From contig NZ_JASDDG010000008.1 in assembly GCF_030407495.1 (NCBI RefSeq), forward strand, positions 1 through 64,000: a stretch of 64,000 nucleotides of DNA. Reading direction: 5' to 3'. Under the pieces are notes generated by a model, which was given only the letters and a program-made list of their open reading frames with translations, had not been told where the DNA came from and made no database searches. Position 1 is the first letter of the stretch. Each line of letters starts with the position of its first letter. The stretch comes from Arthrobacter sp. APC 3897. Lineage in GTDB: Bacteria; Actinomycetota; Actinomycetes; Actinomycetales; Micrococcaceae. Below are positions 8,580-17,504 of this stretch, one piece after another. The position numbers and the translations under genes are program-made.

Positions 8580-9788
8580 ATGACAGGTTCCGGACAGTCT
8601 GCGGGCCCGCTGGCCGGGGTGCGGGTGGTGGAAATGGGCCAGCTGCTGGCCGGCCCGTTCTGCGGACAGCTTCTTGGCGATCTAGGCGCCGACGTCGTCA
8701 AAATCGAGGACCCCGCGAAGGGGGACCCGCTGCGCCAGTGGGGCCGGCAGCTGCCCAAGGGCCAGTCACTGTGGTGGTCCGTCGTCGGGCGCAACAAGCG
8801 CTCCGTCACCCTGAACCTGCGCGAAGCCGAGGGGCAGGAACTGGCCCGGAAACTGATCGCGGACGCGGACATCCTGGTGGAGAATTTCCGCCCCGGAACC
8901 ATGGAGCGCTGGGGGATGGGCTTCGAAGACCTGCAGGAAATCAACCCCCGCCTGGTGATGGTCCGGGTCTCCGGATTCGGGCAGGACGGCCCCTACTCGC
9001 AGCGCGCGGGATACGGCGCCATCGGCGAAGCCATGGGCGGACTGCGCTATGTGGTGGGGGATCCATCCACGCCGCCCTCGCGGGTGGGCATTTCCATCGG
9101 CGACACCCTCGCGGCGATGTTCGCCACCATTGGGGCTTTGGCCGCGCTGCAGGAGCGGCAGGTGAGCGGCCGCGGCCAAATGGTGGATTCGGCCATCTAT
9201 GAGGCGGTGCTCGGCGTCATGGAATCACTGGTGCCCGAGTGGCAGATAACGGGTTATCAACGGGAACGGACCGGAGCCGTGCTGCCCAACATTGCCCCGA
9301 GCAATGTCTACCCCACGAAGGACGGGCAATGGCTGCTGATCGCGGCAAACCAGGACACCGTTTTCGCCCGGCTGGCCAAGGCCATGCAGGCACCCGAACT
9401 GGCTGCGGACGGCCGCTATGCCACGCACGGCGCACGCGGTGAACGTCAGGAGGAACTCGACGAACGGATTGCCGCCTTCACCTCCTCTCTGGATGCCGAA
9501 GCACTGGAAGCTGTGCTGGAAGAACATGGCGTTCCGTCCGGCCGGATCTTCCGCCCCGTGGACATGTTCACTGATCCGCAGTTCCAGGCCCGCGGCTCCA
9601 TCACCGAAGTGGACCACCCGGCGCTTGGATCCCTGGCCATGCAGAACGTTTTCCCGCGCCTGAGCCGCACCCGCGGCAGCATCCGCTGGCCCGGCCCGGA
9701 ACTTGGCGCCCATACCGCTGAAGTCCTCGCCGGCGTCGGAGTGGATCCGGCCGCGCTCCAGGACCTGCGCACCCGGGGTGTGGCATGA
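8580..9788 (+). CDS. CaiB/BaiF family III CoA-transferase
   Basis: 402 residues, typical for this family, which moves CoA between carboxylic acids through an enzyme-bound anhydride. The N-terminal block GVRVVEMGQLLAGPFCGQLL leads into LGDLGADVVKIE. The probable catalytic aspartate is Asp175 in GISIGDTLAAMFA, followed by the signature GRGQMVDSAIYEA. ATG at 8580 is preceded by AGGAGG with about 6-nt spacing; upstream in-frame sequence is promoter DNA. The next gene overlaps by 4 bp (ATGA), coupling it to an HMG-CoA-lyase-like protein. Together they could activate and then cleave a branched or hydroxylated acid. The substrate is unknown. Confidence 0.88.
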   Translation: MTGSGQSAGPLAGVRVVEMGQLLAGPFCGQLLGDLGADVVKIEDPAKGDPLRQWGRQLPKGQSLWWSVVGRNKRSVTLNLREAEGQELARKLIADADILVENFRPGTMERWGMGFEDLQEINPRLVMVRVSGFGQDGPYSQRAGYGAIGEAMGGLRYVVGDPSTPPSRVGISIGDTLAAMFATIGALAALQERQVSGRGQMVDSAIYEAVLGVMESLVPEWQITGYQRERTGAVLPNIAPSNVYPTKDGQWLLIAANQDTVFARLAKAMQAPELAADGRYATHGARGERQEELDERIAAFTSSLDAEALEAVLEEHGVPSGRIFRPVDMFTDPQFQARGSITEVDHPALGSLAMQNVFPRLSRTRGSIRWPGPELGAHTAEVLAGVGVDPAALQDLRTRGVA

Positions 9789-10756
9789 GCCTGCCCGGGC
9801 TGCCAGCCTCGGTCCGGCTGGTGGAGGTGGGGCTGCGGGACGGACTCCAGTCGGTGCCGGAACCGCTGTCGACGGCGGAGAAAGTGGAACTCGTCCGGCT
9901 GCTGATCGACGCCGGCGTGCGGGAAATTGAGGCGGTTTCCTTCGCGCATCCCAAGGTCCTGCCGCAGCTTGCCGACGCGGCGGAGGTGATGGCTGCCCTT
10001 CCGCGGATTCCGGGTGTGCGCTACCGTGGCCTGGCGCCGAATTACCGGGGTGCCGAGCGGGCCGTGGACTGTGGGCTGGATGAGCTCGTGGTGGTGGTCT
10101 CCGCGGATGAGGACGTCAGCCAGCGCAACCAGCGGCTCTCCGTCACCGAAGCGCTGGCCGGTCTTTCCCGGATTGGGCACCTCGCCGACCGGACCGGACT
10201 CCGCCTCGTCACCGCCGTCGCATGCTCCTTTTTTGCCCCGGCGCGGGGCCCTGTTCCCGACGCGGAGAGGCTGCGGGTGGTGCATGCAGCTGTCGACGCC
10301 GGTTCGGCGGGCGTATACCTCGCCGGCACGTCCGGACAGGAGGAGCCCGGTGAATTCCATGACGGGGTTGCCGAGGTGCGCACCCTGTATCCGGAGCTGG
10401 AGGTTGGCGTCCATCTGCACAACCGCAACGGCTTTGCGCCAGCAAACGCCATCGCGGCGATGCAGGCCGGAGCGGACTGGCTGGAGGGTTCCTTCGCCGG
10501 GCTCGGCGGGGACCTGTGGTTCCCCGGGGATCCGTCGGTGCTGGGCAACGCACCGCTGGAGGACCTGGTGCATCTGTGTGACGGGCTGGGTGTTTCCACC
10601 GGGATAGACCTGCCGAAGTATCTGCGGGCCGCAGACCGGATTGTTGAGCTGACCGGCCGGCCGTCCGCGTCCTTTGTTTCCCGGGGCGGCACCCGGGCCG
10701 ACCTGGCGGCTGCGTCCTGGCCCGAGCAGTCGGAACCCGCCTCCGACCGGGGCTAA
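9785..10756 (+). CDS. HMG-CoA lyase-like (DRE-TIM) protein lacking the catalytic-loop cysteine
   Basis: 323 residues with a TIM-barrel DRE-TIM metallolyase pattern: VEVGLRDGLQS with Arg18-Asp19, EAVSF, and the metal-binding HLHNRNG (His210, His212). In true HMG-CoA lyases the loop after the barrel reads GLGGCPYA...GN and supplies an essential Cys. Here it reads GLGGDLWFPGDPSVLGN, with Asp at the Cys position. The usual GDTIG block is AGTSGQ, lacking its Asp. The Asn of the GN motif is kept. It is probably a lyase for another acyl-CoA or a divergent aldolase rather than an HMG-CoA lyase. ATGA overlap with the CoA-transferase shows co-translation. Confidence 0.75.
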   Translation: MSLPGLPASVRLVEVGLRDGLQSVPEPLSTAEKVELVRLLIDAGVREIEAVSFAHPKVLPQLADAAEVMAALPRIPGVRYRGLAPNYRGAERAVDCGLDELVVVVSADEDVSQRNQRLSVTEALAGLSRIGHLADRTGLRLVTAVACSFFAPARGPVPDAERLRVVHAAVDAGSAGVYLAGTSGQEEPGEFHDGVAEVRTLYPELEVGVHLHNRNGFAPANAIAAMQAGADWLEGSFAGLGGDLWFPGDPSVLGNAPLEDLVHLCDGLGVSTGIDLPKYLRAADRIVELTGRPSASFVSRGGTRADLAAASWPEQSEPASDRG

Positions 10757-10766
10757 CGTGGTGGGC

Positions 10767-11447
10767 ATGGAACAACCCGAACACCCCGAACATCCCGTGC
10801 AGCCGGCTGAACCCGTTGATGACAGTGCCTACGCCAGGATCCGCGGCCTGATTGCCTCCGGTGACCTTGAGCAGGGGTCCTGGCTGCGGGAAACTGCCCT
10901 GGCCGAACGGCTTGGTGTCAGCCGCACCCCCATCAGGGAGGCTTTGAACCGGCTGGCCGCCGAGGGCATCGTGGAGATGAGCCGGAACAAGGGCGCCCAA
11001 GTGGTGAGCTTCAGCGGCAAGGATGTGGCGGATCTGTATGACGTCCGCGCCGGGTTTGAACCGCATGCGGCGCTGCTGGCGGTGCCCCGGCTCAGCGGCG
11101 CCGACGTTGACCGGCTCGCCGTTTTGGCCGCCGAAATGGAGGAGGCGGCCGCCGCCGGATCCTTGGAGATGCTTAGCACCCTGAACAACGAGTTTCACGG
11201 CATGTTTGTCCAGCGCTGCGGCAACCGGCACTTCGCCGCCGCGCTGCAGACGCTGATGCGCCCCGCCGTCGTGGCCCACACCTTCAACCGGTACAGTCCG
11301 GAAGCGCTGCAGCGCAGCATGTCCCATCATGCCGAGCTGGTGGCTGCGGCACGGGCGGGCGACGGCGAATGGGCCGAAGCGGTGATGCGCACCCACATTC
11401 TGGCCGCCCGGAATGCGGCGGGCGCCAGGCAGCCTGCCGTGTCCTAA
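10767..11447 (+). CDS. GntR-family regulator, FCD subfamily
   Basis: 226 residues. The winged helix-turn-helix near residues 22-80 includes LAERLGVSRTPIREALNRL. The FCD effector domain carries NNEFHGMFVQRCGN, MSHHAELV and MRTHI, with the histidines expected to bind metal. It is the last gene of the CoA-transferase/lyase operon, 10 bp after the lyase stop, so it is probably autoregulated together with it and acts on the inverted sites at 8440-8511. The start is uncertain: ATG at 10767 is used, but GTG codons at 10758 and 10761 are in frame and no clear Shine-Dalgarno sequence is seen. Confidence 0.85.
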   Translation: MEQPEHPEHPVQPAEPVDDSAYARIRGLIASGDLEQGSWLRETALAERLGVSRTPIREALNRLAAEGIVEMSRNKGAQVVSFSGKDVADLYDVRAGFEPHAALLAVPRLSGADVDRLAVLAAEMEEAAAAGSLEMLSTLNNEFHGMFVQRCGNRHFAAALQTLMRPAVVAHTFNRYSPEALQRSMSHHAELVAAARAGDGEWAEAVMRTHILAARNAAGARQPAVS

Positions 11448-11502
11448 ATCTGTGGGTCCAGGTGCCGGGCCACTCTGCCCGGTGATTGAAGGACGACGCC
11501 GG

Positions 11503-12084
11503 TTACCGCGGCTGGACGCTGATGCGCATCACGGTCTTGCTCTTGCCGATGTGCCGCTCGAAGGTGAACCCGGCCTTCTCGAACATGGCCCTCGTGCCGT
11601 TGTGGAGGAACGAGGATGAGGTTCTCTTGCCGGGGGTCAGTTCGTTGGGGAACGAGACCACTTCGCCTCCGCCGGACCGTGCAATCAGGTCGAGCGCACC
11701 GTCCAGGGCTTCGCGGGCCACACCGGAACGCCGGTGGTCACGGTCCACGAAGAAGCACGTGATGCGCCACGGCGCAGGCCTGGTTTCGCCGGCGTCGTAC
11801 TGCTTGCGGTGATAAATCCCGGGCAGCTCGGCCGGGCTGCCGTACTGGCACCATGCGATGGCGTCGTCGCCGTCGAAGACGAGTGCGGCGTGTGCTGCGC
11901 CTTCCGCGACGAGCCGCTGCTTGAAGGTGGGCCGGTCGTACTCGTTTTTGACGGTGTCTTTCGTGTCGCCGTGAAAGTACGAGCAATAACAGCCGCCCCA
12001 GACCCCGTTGTGCTTCCGTGCGAGGGCAAGCCATGCCGGAAAGGTCTCCGGGGTGAGTGGTTTGATGACGTGTGGCTGTGCCAT
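11503..12084 (-). CDS. GNAT-family N-acetyltransferase
   Basis: 193 residues. The acetyl-CoA-binding core is ITCFFVDRDHRRSGVAREALDGALDLI (about residues 108-134), with the R/Q-x-x-G-x-A pyrophosphate loop in RRSGVA. The beta-bulge strand follows in MFEKAGFTFE. The N-terminal part contains VWGGCYCSYFHG, a cysteine-containing motif found in a subgroup of GNAT proteins. The ATG is preceded by GGAGG with 5-nt spacing. Acyl acceptor unknown. It is monocistronic, flanked by a GntR operon end and an unrelated lipoprotein gene. Confidence 0.82.
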   Translation of the reverse strand: MAQPHVIKPLTPETFPAWLALARKHNGVWGGCYCSYFHGDTKDTVKNEYDRPTFKQRLVAEGAAHAALVFDGDDAIAWCQYGSPAELPGIYHRKQYDAGETRPAPWRITCFFVDRDHRRSGVAREALDGALDLIARSGGGEVVSFPNELTPGKRTSSSFLHNGTRAMFEKAGFTFERHIGKSKTVMRISVQPR

Positions 12085-12188
12085 GCCCGCCTCCAGGGTT
12101 TCCGCGGGTTTCAGGCAGCCCGCGTGTGCGGACAGTCAATCCGATGCCGTGCCCGCCTTCAAGGAGAATCAGCAGCTGCTGAACAGCA

Positions 12189-12866
12189 TTACTTGTTTAA
12201 TGCGGCGTCCAGCGGTTCGGAGATGGCGCTGTAGTCCACGGAATCCAGCATCAGCACCTCGTTGTTTAGCACCAGCGAGGGAGTGCCCGGCAAGTCCAGG
12301 TCCTGGGCGTCCCGCAGGTCCCTGGCCACCCGATCCTTGATCGCGTCCGAGTTGTAGTCGGCACGGAACGTCTCAGTATCCAGACCCAGATCCCCCGCAT
12401 AGGAGACAAAAAGGTCTTCCACGTCTTCCTGGTTCTTCCAGTCCTGCTGGTGTTCGAAGACGACGCCGGCCATCTCCTCCAGCTTGCCCTGCTCTGCCGC
12501 GGCTTCCACCGCCCTGGCTGAGGTTTCGGCGTTCTGGTGCCTGGGCAGCGGGTAATTGCGCACCACGATGCGGACCTGATCTCCGTAATCGTCCTTGGCC
12601 TGCTGGATCAGATCGTCCATCATGGCGCAGTACGGGCACTGGTAGTCGGTGAAGAGCACCAGGGTGGCCTGCGGATCATCCGGGTCGGTGATGGTTCGAG
12701 CGTCCGCGGGTGCCACCTGATCAACGTGGTCAGACGCAACGGCGGTTGCTGCCGGAGCGCTGGTTGAGGTTTCCGGTGCCGGGGCGTCCGAGGACGTCCC
12801 GCAGGAAACCACGCCGCCGCTAACAAGCAGGCCGGCGATGAGCAGTGAGGGTAAAACCCTGCGCAT
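12189..12866 (-). CDS. DsbA-like thioredoxin-fold lipoprotein
   Basis: 225 residues. The signal peptide ends in a lipobox GVVSC with the lipidated cysteine at residue 22, so the protein should be anchored outside the membrane. A Ser/Thr/Ala/Pro-rich linker is followed by the thioredoxin fold with active site CPYC (Cys77, Cys80) after FTDYQ. The cis-proline is in LPGTPS (Pro195). Such proteins oxidise or isomerise disulfides of secreted proteins. The C-terminus SVDYSAISEPLDAAL is echoed by the relic at 3497-3600. It stands alone on the minus strand. Confidence 0.88.
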   Translation of the reverse strand: MRRVLPSLLIAGLLVSGGVVSCGTSSDAPAPETSTSAPAATAVASDHVDQVAPADARTITDPDDPQATLVLFTDYQCPYCAMMDDLIQQAKDDYGDQVRIVVRNYPLPRHQNAETSARAVEAAAEQGKLEEMAGVVFEHQQDWKNQEDVEDLFVSYAGDLGLDTETFRADYNSDAIKDRVARDLRDAQDLDLPGTPSLVLNNEVLMLDSVDYSAISEPLDAALNK

Positions 12867-13046
12867 AGTCCCCTTCCTGAAGTCGTGAAGCTTCCGAAGT
12901 GAAGCGCGCGCAGAGGCACGCTTCGGGTACCGGGTGCAGTTGGCTTACCCTTTAATGGTTTCACCCGGGTCCGGGGGACTGAAAGCGGGGTACGGCGTGA
13001 TTTTCGTCCGGCAGACCTGTGTCCGGCGCAACGATTACTGCCGGGC

Positions 13047-13148
13047 GGACAGCCGCGCAATGCGCTCGCGGGCAGACCGTTCGCTGGGGCCCTGCGGCCC
13101 CAGCCCCAGCCGGATGACACCCAGCACTGCCTTCACGGGCAGGCGCAT
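13047..13148 (-). pseudogene. Displaced 3' end of the MpaB-type oxygenase gene (direct repeat, left copy)
   Basis: 102 bp matching 18866-18967 in the same orientation with only 5 mismatches by hand alignment and no gaps. On the minus strand it encodes RLPVKAVLGVIRLGLGPQGP and the rest of the oxygenase C-terminus through ERIARLS, then ends ARQ-stop instead of GGR-stop. No other part of the oxygenase gene is here. The flanks 12867-13046 and 13149-13252 show no gene. It forms the left border of the LacI/ABC cassette. Confidence 0.88.
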
Positions 13149-13252
13149 CAGGCGCGCTCGGCAGGAGGCACACCGGGGGATGACAACCAGTGCAGCGAGT
13201 CGCAGGGAAGGGCAGCAGGCGTTCCTTCCGGAATCAGTGATGTTGATCCGAC

Positions 13253-13287
13253 GCCTACCGACCCGGTCGATGGCCGGGTCGGTAGGC
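13253..13287 (-). terminator. Terminator of the LacI/ABC/DUF2804 operon
   Basis: Perfect 14-bp stem GCCTACCGACCCGG (13253-13266) with CCGGGTCGGTAGGC (13274-13287) and a 7-nt loop, starting 2 nt after the DUF2804 stop codon. Confidence 0.8.
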
Positions 13288-13289
13288 AA

Positions 13290-14333
13290 TTACCAGCGTC
13301 TCTGCACTTCCTCGACATGACCGGCGATGTTCGAGAAACGCACCACCCCACCATCCGACAGAGCAACCTCCCCTGAGTACCGCCCAAAGCAGGTGTCCGC
13401 CCGGCTCATCACAATCCACCTGTTGAATAGATGATGGAGATGGTGTTCCGGGACAAACTCGATCTTCGTGGTTGGCCCGGTAATCGTCCATGGGCTTAGC
13501 CAGTTCTTTGGATCGTATTGCCAATCCAGATGCTCGCTAATCTTATGGAGCCGCCCATCGACCCGGATCCAGTTTTCGGTCGACGGAGTACCATCGGTCC
13601 ACTTTCCGCCGACTTGAAGGCCAATTTTGCGGCCGTCCTCCGTGTGTCCGCTGCCGGCCCCCCAGTTCCAAAACGTGAAATAGGGCCAGCGGCCACGCCC
13701 GCGGTCGTGAACCGCAGAGGACGTTTGCGGGGTAATGGGGTACTCGATGCCGTCCACCGTGGCCATTCCCGAGGCTCTGAGGCAGTTGTCCTTCTTGGTG
13801 TACTGGAACAACCGCTCCGTCCAGGGAACCACTACTCCCATCGATTCGTGGCCGGGTTCTGCCTCGATTCGGAGGGACAAACGAATCCGTGAAGAGGTGG
13901 CATCCAGCAGGGTATCGAGACCAACAGGGGTCAGAGTAACCTCTACATCCCGTCTGGTTGCATGCATGGGGGCCTTGTCCCGGGGATCACTGATGCCTCT
14001 GTGGCGCGGTAGCCAAGTGTTGCCACCCTGCCGGAGCTCAGTGTTCGATGTCTTGTTCCAGAAGGTGACGGATACATTTGCGCGGTAGTCGTGGTGCGAA
14101 ATGTTGACGGAGAAGATTCCTTCTGGAACCGAGATGGACCAGTATTCAAACCGCTTGTTCCGGCCCCAACCTCGCAGATTGCTGCGATGAAGTGCTGTCC
14201 GTGTCCAACCCACCGCCTCTGGGTTAAGCCGACCGTTTGTCATGCATAAATCAACGGGTTGGGTGATTTCTTGTTCTCGGATCTGTTCTCCACCCGGAGA
14301 AACTTTTCGAGCCGGTAGCTGTATGAACCTCAT
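13290..14333 (-). CDS. DUF2804 domain-containing protein
   Basis: 347 residues covering a whole DUF2804 domain. Recognised by the N-terminal block EITQPVDLCMTNGRLNPEAV followed by WTRTALHRSNLRGWGRNKRFEYW, the central GVVVPWTERLFQYTKKDNCL, and a Trp/Tyr-rich C-terminal half (YFTFWNWGAGSG). The biochemical role is unknown. The fold is probably beta-rich, but that is a guess from composition. The ATG at 14333 overlaps the permease stop (ATGA), so it is co-translated with a carbohydrate-type ABC transporter. This hints at a role in handling the imported substrate, or an envelope or lipid-linked product. Last gene of the cassette. Confidence 0.82.
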   Translation of the reverse strand: MRFIQLPARKVSPGGEQIREQEITQPVDLCMTNGRLNPEAVGWTRTALHRSNLRGWGRNKRFEYWSISVPEGIFSVNISHHDYRANVSVTFWNKTSNTELRQGGNTWLPRHRGISDPRDKAPMHATRRDVEVTLTPVGLDTLLDATSSRIRLSLRIEAEPGHESMGVVVPWTERLFQYTKKDNCLRASGMATVDGIEYPITPQTSSAVHDRGRGRWPYFTFWNWGAGSGHTEDGRKIGLQVGGKWTDGTPSTENWIRVDGRLHKISEHLDWQYDPKNWLSPWTITGPTTKIEFVPEHHLHHLFNRWIVMSRADTCFGRYSGEVALSDGGVVRFSNIAGHVEEVQRRW

Positions 14334-15220
14334 CCTTTGGTGGCGCCTTCCGCTAGGCCTCGAATTAGCCACTTCTGGACCAGAAGCGACAGGATGACAA
14401 CGGGGATGACGGTGACCATGCCGGCCGCCGCTAGAGCGCCCCAATTGGCTCCGCTCTCCGTATCGCCAACCATCCCGGCAATAGCTACGGGGAACGTTGT
14501 GGCACTGCGGTTAGTCAGGATGAGCGCAAAAAGCAGTTCTTCCCAGGCAAGGATGATGCTGAAGATAAAAGTAGACAGCAGTCCTGGCAACGAAATGGGC
14601 ACGATAATCCTGAAAAAGGCGCCCAACCGGGAACATCCATCCAGCATTGCCGATTCCTCCAGCTCTTTGGGGAGAGAGAGGAAGAATCCCCGCATCAGCC
14701 ACATAACGTAAGGAATGATGAATGAGCAATAGGCAAGAATGAGGACTATGTGGGTATCCGTGACGCCCAGCGACCGTGCGACAAGGAACATCGGCACAGC
14801 CAGGGCAATGGGAGGCACTCCCCGGGACACGAGGATGAGCGCACCAATGGTTCCGGCACCGCGGATGTTCAGGCGGGCAAGGGCATAACCTGCCATGGCT
14901 CCGGCCAGCAGCGAGAGCACCGAAGCGCCCACGGCCACAATCACGGTGTTCAGCATCTGCCCGGCGAAACCGCCGCGGGTAAGGACATCCACGTACTGCG
15001 TCAGAGTTGGCTCAAACAGCACTTTGGGCGGAACTGAAAAAATGTCTCGTTGGAACTTGAACGAGGTCAGGAGCATCCAGACCAGGGGTAGCAGGAACAA
15101 TATGCAGGTTGCCACGCCGCCCCAGACGCGGAAGCGATGGGCAGCGGCTGAGCGTCGTTTGCGTCGCGGATTGTCGGGTTTTCTCGGCTGCGCCGTGAGA
15201 GGCGCTTCCAGTGTTGTCAC
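14330..15220 (-). CDS. Carbohydrate ABC transporter permease, MalG type
   Basis: 296 residues with six hydrophobic segments. The EAA cytoplasmic loop reads ELEESAMLDGCSRLGAFFRIIVP (about residues 190-212), the contact site for an ABC ATPase. The GTG start at 15220 overlaps the upstream permease stop (GTGA), and no other start fits the N-terminus. It pairs with the MalF-type permease and the lipoprotein upstream. No ATPase gene is in the operon, which in actinobacterial sugar importers usually means use of a shared MsiK-type ATPase encoded elsewhere. Confidence 0.88.
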   Translation of the reverse strand: MTTLEAPLTAQPRKPDNPRRKRRSAAAHRFRVWGGVATCILFLLPLVWMLLTSFKFQRDIFSVPPKVLFEPTLTQYVDVLTRGGFAGQMLNTVIVAVGASVLSLLAGAMAGYALARLNIRGAGTIGALILVSRGVPPIALAVPMFLVARSLGVTDTHIVLILAYCSFIIPYVMWLMRGFFLSLPKELEESAMLDGCSRLGAFFRIIVPISLPGLLSTFIFSIILAWEELLFALILTNRSATTFPVAIAGMVGDTESGANWGALAAAGMVTVIPVVILSLLVQKWLIRGLAEGATKG

Positions 15221-16134
15221 AGCCGGTCCTCCATTTTCTTGCTGCTCCAAAGGAATACGAACGTCAGCGCCATCGTGATCACCAGGACGATCATTGCCAT
15301 GGCAGAAGAGGTGCTGAACTGCAGCAGCTGAAAGGCCTGCCGGTAGATATAGAGGTTCACCACGTTGGTGTCCTGCCCGGGCCCGCCGTTGGTGGTGGAC
15401 AGCACCACGTCGAACATCTTGACGGCACCAAGCCAGCGCACCACAAACGTGGCCGCGATGATCGGCGCCAGCATGGGCAGGGTGATGGATTTGAGTGTGT
15501 GCCACCAATTGGCCCCGTCCACGGAGGCAGCTTCGAAGACATCCTTTGGCAGGCTCAACATTGCCGCCGCGGCTATGAGTACAACAAAGGGAACCGAGCG
15601 CCAAGTGTCAATGATGACAATGCTTATCATCGCCACACCGGAACTGCCGAACCAGTCAATCGCTGAGACGCCGAACAGCCCCAGAAGCCAGTTCACGATT
15701 CCCCACAGGGGATCCAACATGATTTTCCAGACGCCGCCCGATACTACCGGGGCAACCACCATCGGGATCAGGAACAGGCCACGGATAACGCCGCGGCCTC
15801 TCCACTCCGCATTGAGCAAAAAAGCGATTCCAAATCCTAATAAAATCTGGAGCGGCAAGGCCATCACCAAATAAATTCCCGTTACGGTCAATGAGTTATG
15901 GAACGCTTCATCCCGAAGAACACGGGAGTAATTGTCCGCGCCTACCCATTCGGAGGGAGCGAACGTGCCTAGGTCAAAAGCCGAAAAACTGATTTGGAGT
16001 GTGTACAGGAGCGGGTACGCGAGCACCGCCACCAGAAGAAGCGTGGCCGGCAGCAGGAACACCCATCTGCCGGCCACGTCTTTGGCACGGGTGCGGGTCC
16101 TCAACCGCCGTGTATCGAGGGACTGGACGGCCAT
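15217..16134 (-). CDS. Carbohydrate ABC transporter permease, MalF type
   Basis: 305 residues, beginning with a basic cytoplasmic segment and then VFLLPATLLLVAVLAYPLLYTLQISFS, the typical first helix of MalF-like permeases. Six helices in all. The ATPase-docking EAA loop is LPKDVFEAASVDGANWWHTLKSITLP (about residues 195-220). The start codon lies 2 nt after the stop of the binding-protein gene, and its own stop overlaps the next permease. It forms the membrane heterodimer with that partner. Sugar specificity cannot be read from sequence. Confidence 0.88.
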   Translation of the reverse strand: MAVQSLDTRRLRTRTRAKDVAGRWVFLLPATLLLVAVLAYPLLYTLQISFSAFDLGTFAPSEWVGADNYSRVLRDEAFHNSLTVTGIYLVMALPLQILLGFGIAFLLNAEWRGRGVIRGLFLIPMVVAPVVSGGVWKIMLDPLWGIVNWLLGLFGVSAIDWFGSSGVAMISIVIIDTWRSVPFVVLIAAAAMLSLPKDVFEAASVDGANWWHTLKSITLPMLAPIIAATFVVRWLGAVKMFDVVLSTTNGGPGQDTNVVNLYIYRQAFQLLQFSTSSAMAMIVLVITMALTFVFLWSSKKMEDRL

Positions 16135-16136
16135 GG

Positions 16137-17504
16137 CTACTTGCCCAGCAGGTCGCGGATTTGCTCGTCCGCCTTCTCGAGTGCCTCACCTGCGGACTTG
16201 TCACCCTGGACGGCCGCACTGGTTTCGTTCGCGAGGATCTCCTGGATGGCGTTGGAATCAACGGCCCGGGGCCGCCACATTTCACCGCTGGCCGCAACAT
16301 CGAACCCGTCTTGGGTTGCGGCGAAGACGGGGGCAAGCCACTCCTCTTCCGGTTCCGTACTCAGCGTGGATTTACGAGCGGGGAACGAGCCCAGATTGTT
16401 AGAGGCCCAAAGTTCGCCTTCTTTGGAACTCATCCACTGCAGGAAGGTCCACGCCGCCTCCGGGTTGTCGCTGTTCTTGAATACCGCACCGCTCCAGATC
16501 CCGCGGTGCGCGCCCGGCCCCTCACTACCGGCGGGCATGGTCTGGATCCCCACCCGCTCCGGTGTGAGCGTGGTGACCTCCGGATCCACTGCTGCGCTTC
16601 GATACGCACTTCCCCAAGTGAACAGTGTGGCCACCTTCCCCTGCCGGAAGGCATCCAGCGGTTCGGTGTAGTTGTACGTCGATGCTCCTGAAGGCGCATA
16701 TTTGAGCAGATCAACCTGAGTCTGCAGCGCCTGTTCCCCCTCAGGGGTGTTGAAGGACGGGGTCATGTCTTCGTTGAACAGTTCACCGCCGTTGGAATTG
16801 AGCACAGTCTGCCAGAAGGGCGGCGAGAGCACTCCGCGTGCCCACGTCAGGCCGGCGGCCCAAGAATCTACGCTGCCGTCGCCGTCAGTGTCCTGCACCA
16901 GCTTCGGGGCCTGGGACATGTACTCCTCCCAGGTGAGGTTGGCTGTCGGTTCGGGCAGCCCCGCCTTCTGATACAGATCTTTGTTGTAAAGCATCAAAAG
17001 CAAGTTTGAGCGGAGTGGGACACCGTACTGGCCGTCGTCCCACTCTCCGGCAGCTAGGGGAGCGGTATTGAAGTCATCCCAGTCGTAGTCGTCCTCGGTC
17101 CACTCCGCAGCGTCATCTTTCAGCTCGAGCAACAACCCGGAGTCTGCCAGCTGGGGCGTCCACGGATCATCAAGGGTAATCAGGTCATAGTCAGGATCAG
17201 GGCTGGTTCCGTTCAACAGGCCCTTGGCGAGCAGGCTGTCGTAGGGCGTTGAATCGATGGTGACGTCGATATAGGGGTACTTCTTGTTGAACTCCGGGAC
17301 CAGCTGGTCCTGCCACGTCTGAGCAAAGGCATCGTTAGACATCATGGTGATCTGCACATGCTCTTCGGCGGTGCCAAGCCCACCACCGTCCTGTGTCGAT
17401 GGTGCCGGCCCGCCGCAGGCGGACAGCAGCAGGGCGCCGATTCCTGCAATTCCGGTAAGGGTCGATCGTCTGGGGAACCGTTGGGTTTGTGAATGGTGTG
17501 ACAT
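16137..17504 (-). CDS. Extracellular sugar-binding lipoprotein of an ABC transporter
   Basis: About 455 residues, family 1 solute-binding protein. The N-terminal signal peptide ends in lipobox ALLLSAC, giving a membrane-anchored binding protein. Typical features are the segments MSNDAFAQTWQDQLVPEFNKKYPYIDV and DYDLITLDDPWTPQLADSG, and the C-terminal hinge ending in the TSAAVQGDKSAGEALEKADE repeat seen in these proteins. ATG at 17504 is used because GAGGAG lies about 10 nt upstream; an ATG at 17525 overlaps that site. First transporter gene of the cassette, 242 bp downstream of the LacI gene. Confidence 0.88.
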   Translation of the reverse strand: MSHHSQTQRFPRRSTLTGIAGIGALLLSACGGPAPSTQDGGGLGTAEEHVQITMMSNDAFAQTWQDQLVPEFNKKYPYIDVTIDSTPYDSLLAKGLLNGTSPDPDYDLITLDDPWTPQLADSGLLLELKDDAAEWTEDDYDWDDFNTAPLAAGEWDDGQYGVPLRSNLLLMLYNKDLYQKAGLPEPTANLTWEEYMSQAPKLVQDTDGDGSVDSWAAGLTWARGVLSPPFWQTVLNSNGGELFNEDMTPSFNTPEGEQALQTQVDLLKYAPSGASTYNYTEPLDAFRQGKVATLFTWGSAYRSAAVDPEVTTLTPERVGIQTMPAGSEGPGAHRGIWSGAVFKNSDNPEAAWTFLQWMSSKEGELWASNNLGSFPARKSTLSTEPEEEWLAPVFAATQDGFDVAASGEMWRPRAVDSNAIQEILANETSAAVQGDKSAGEALEKADEQIRDLLGK

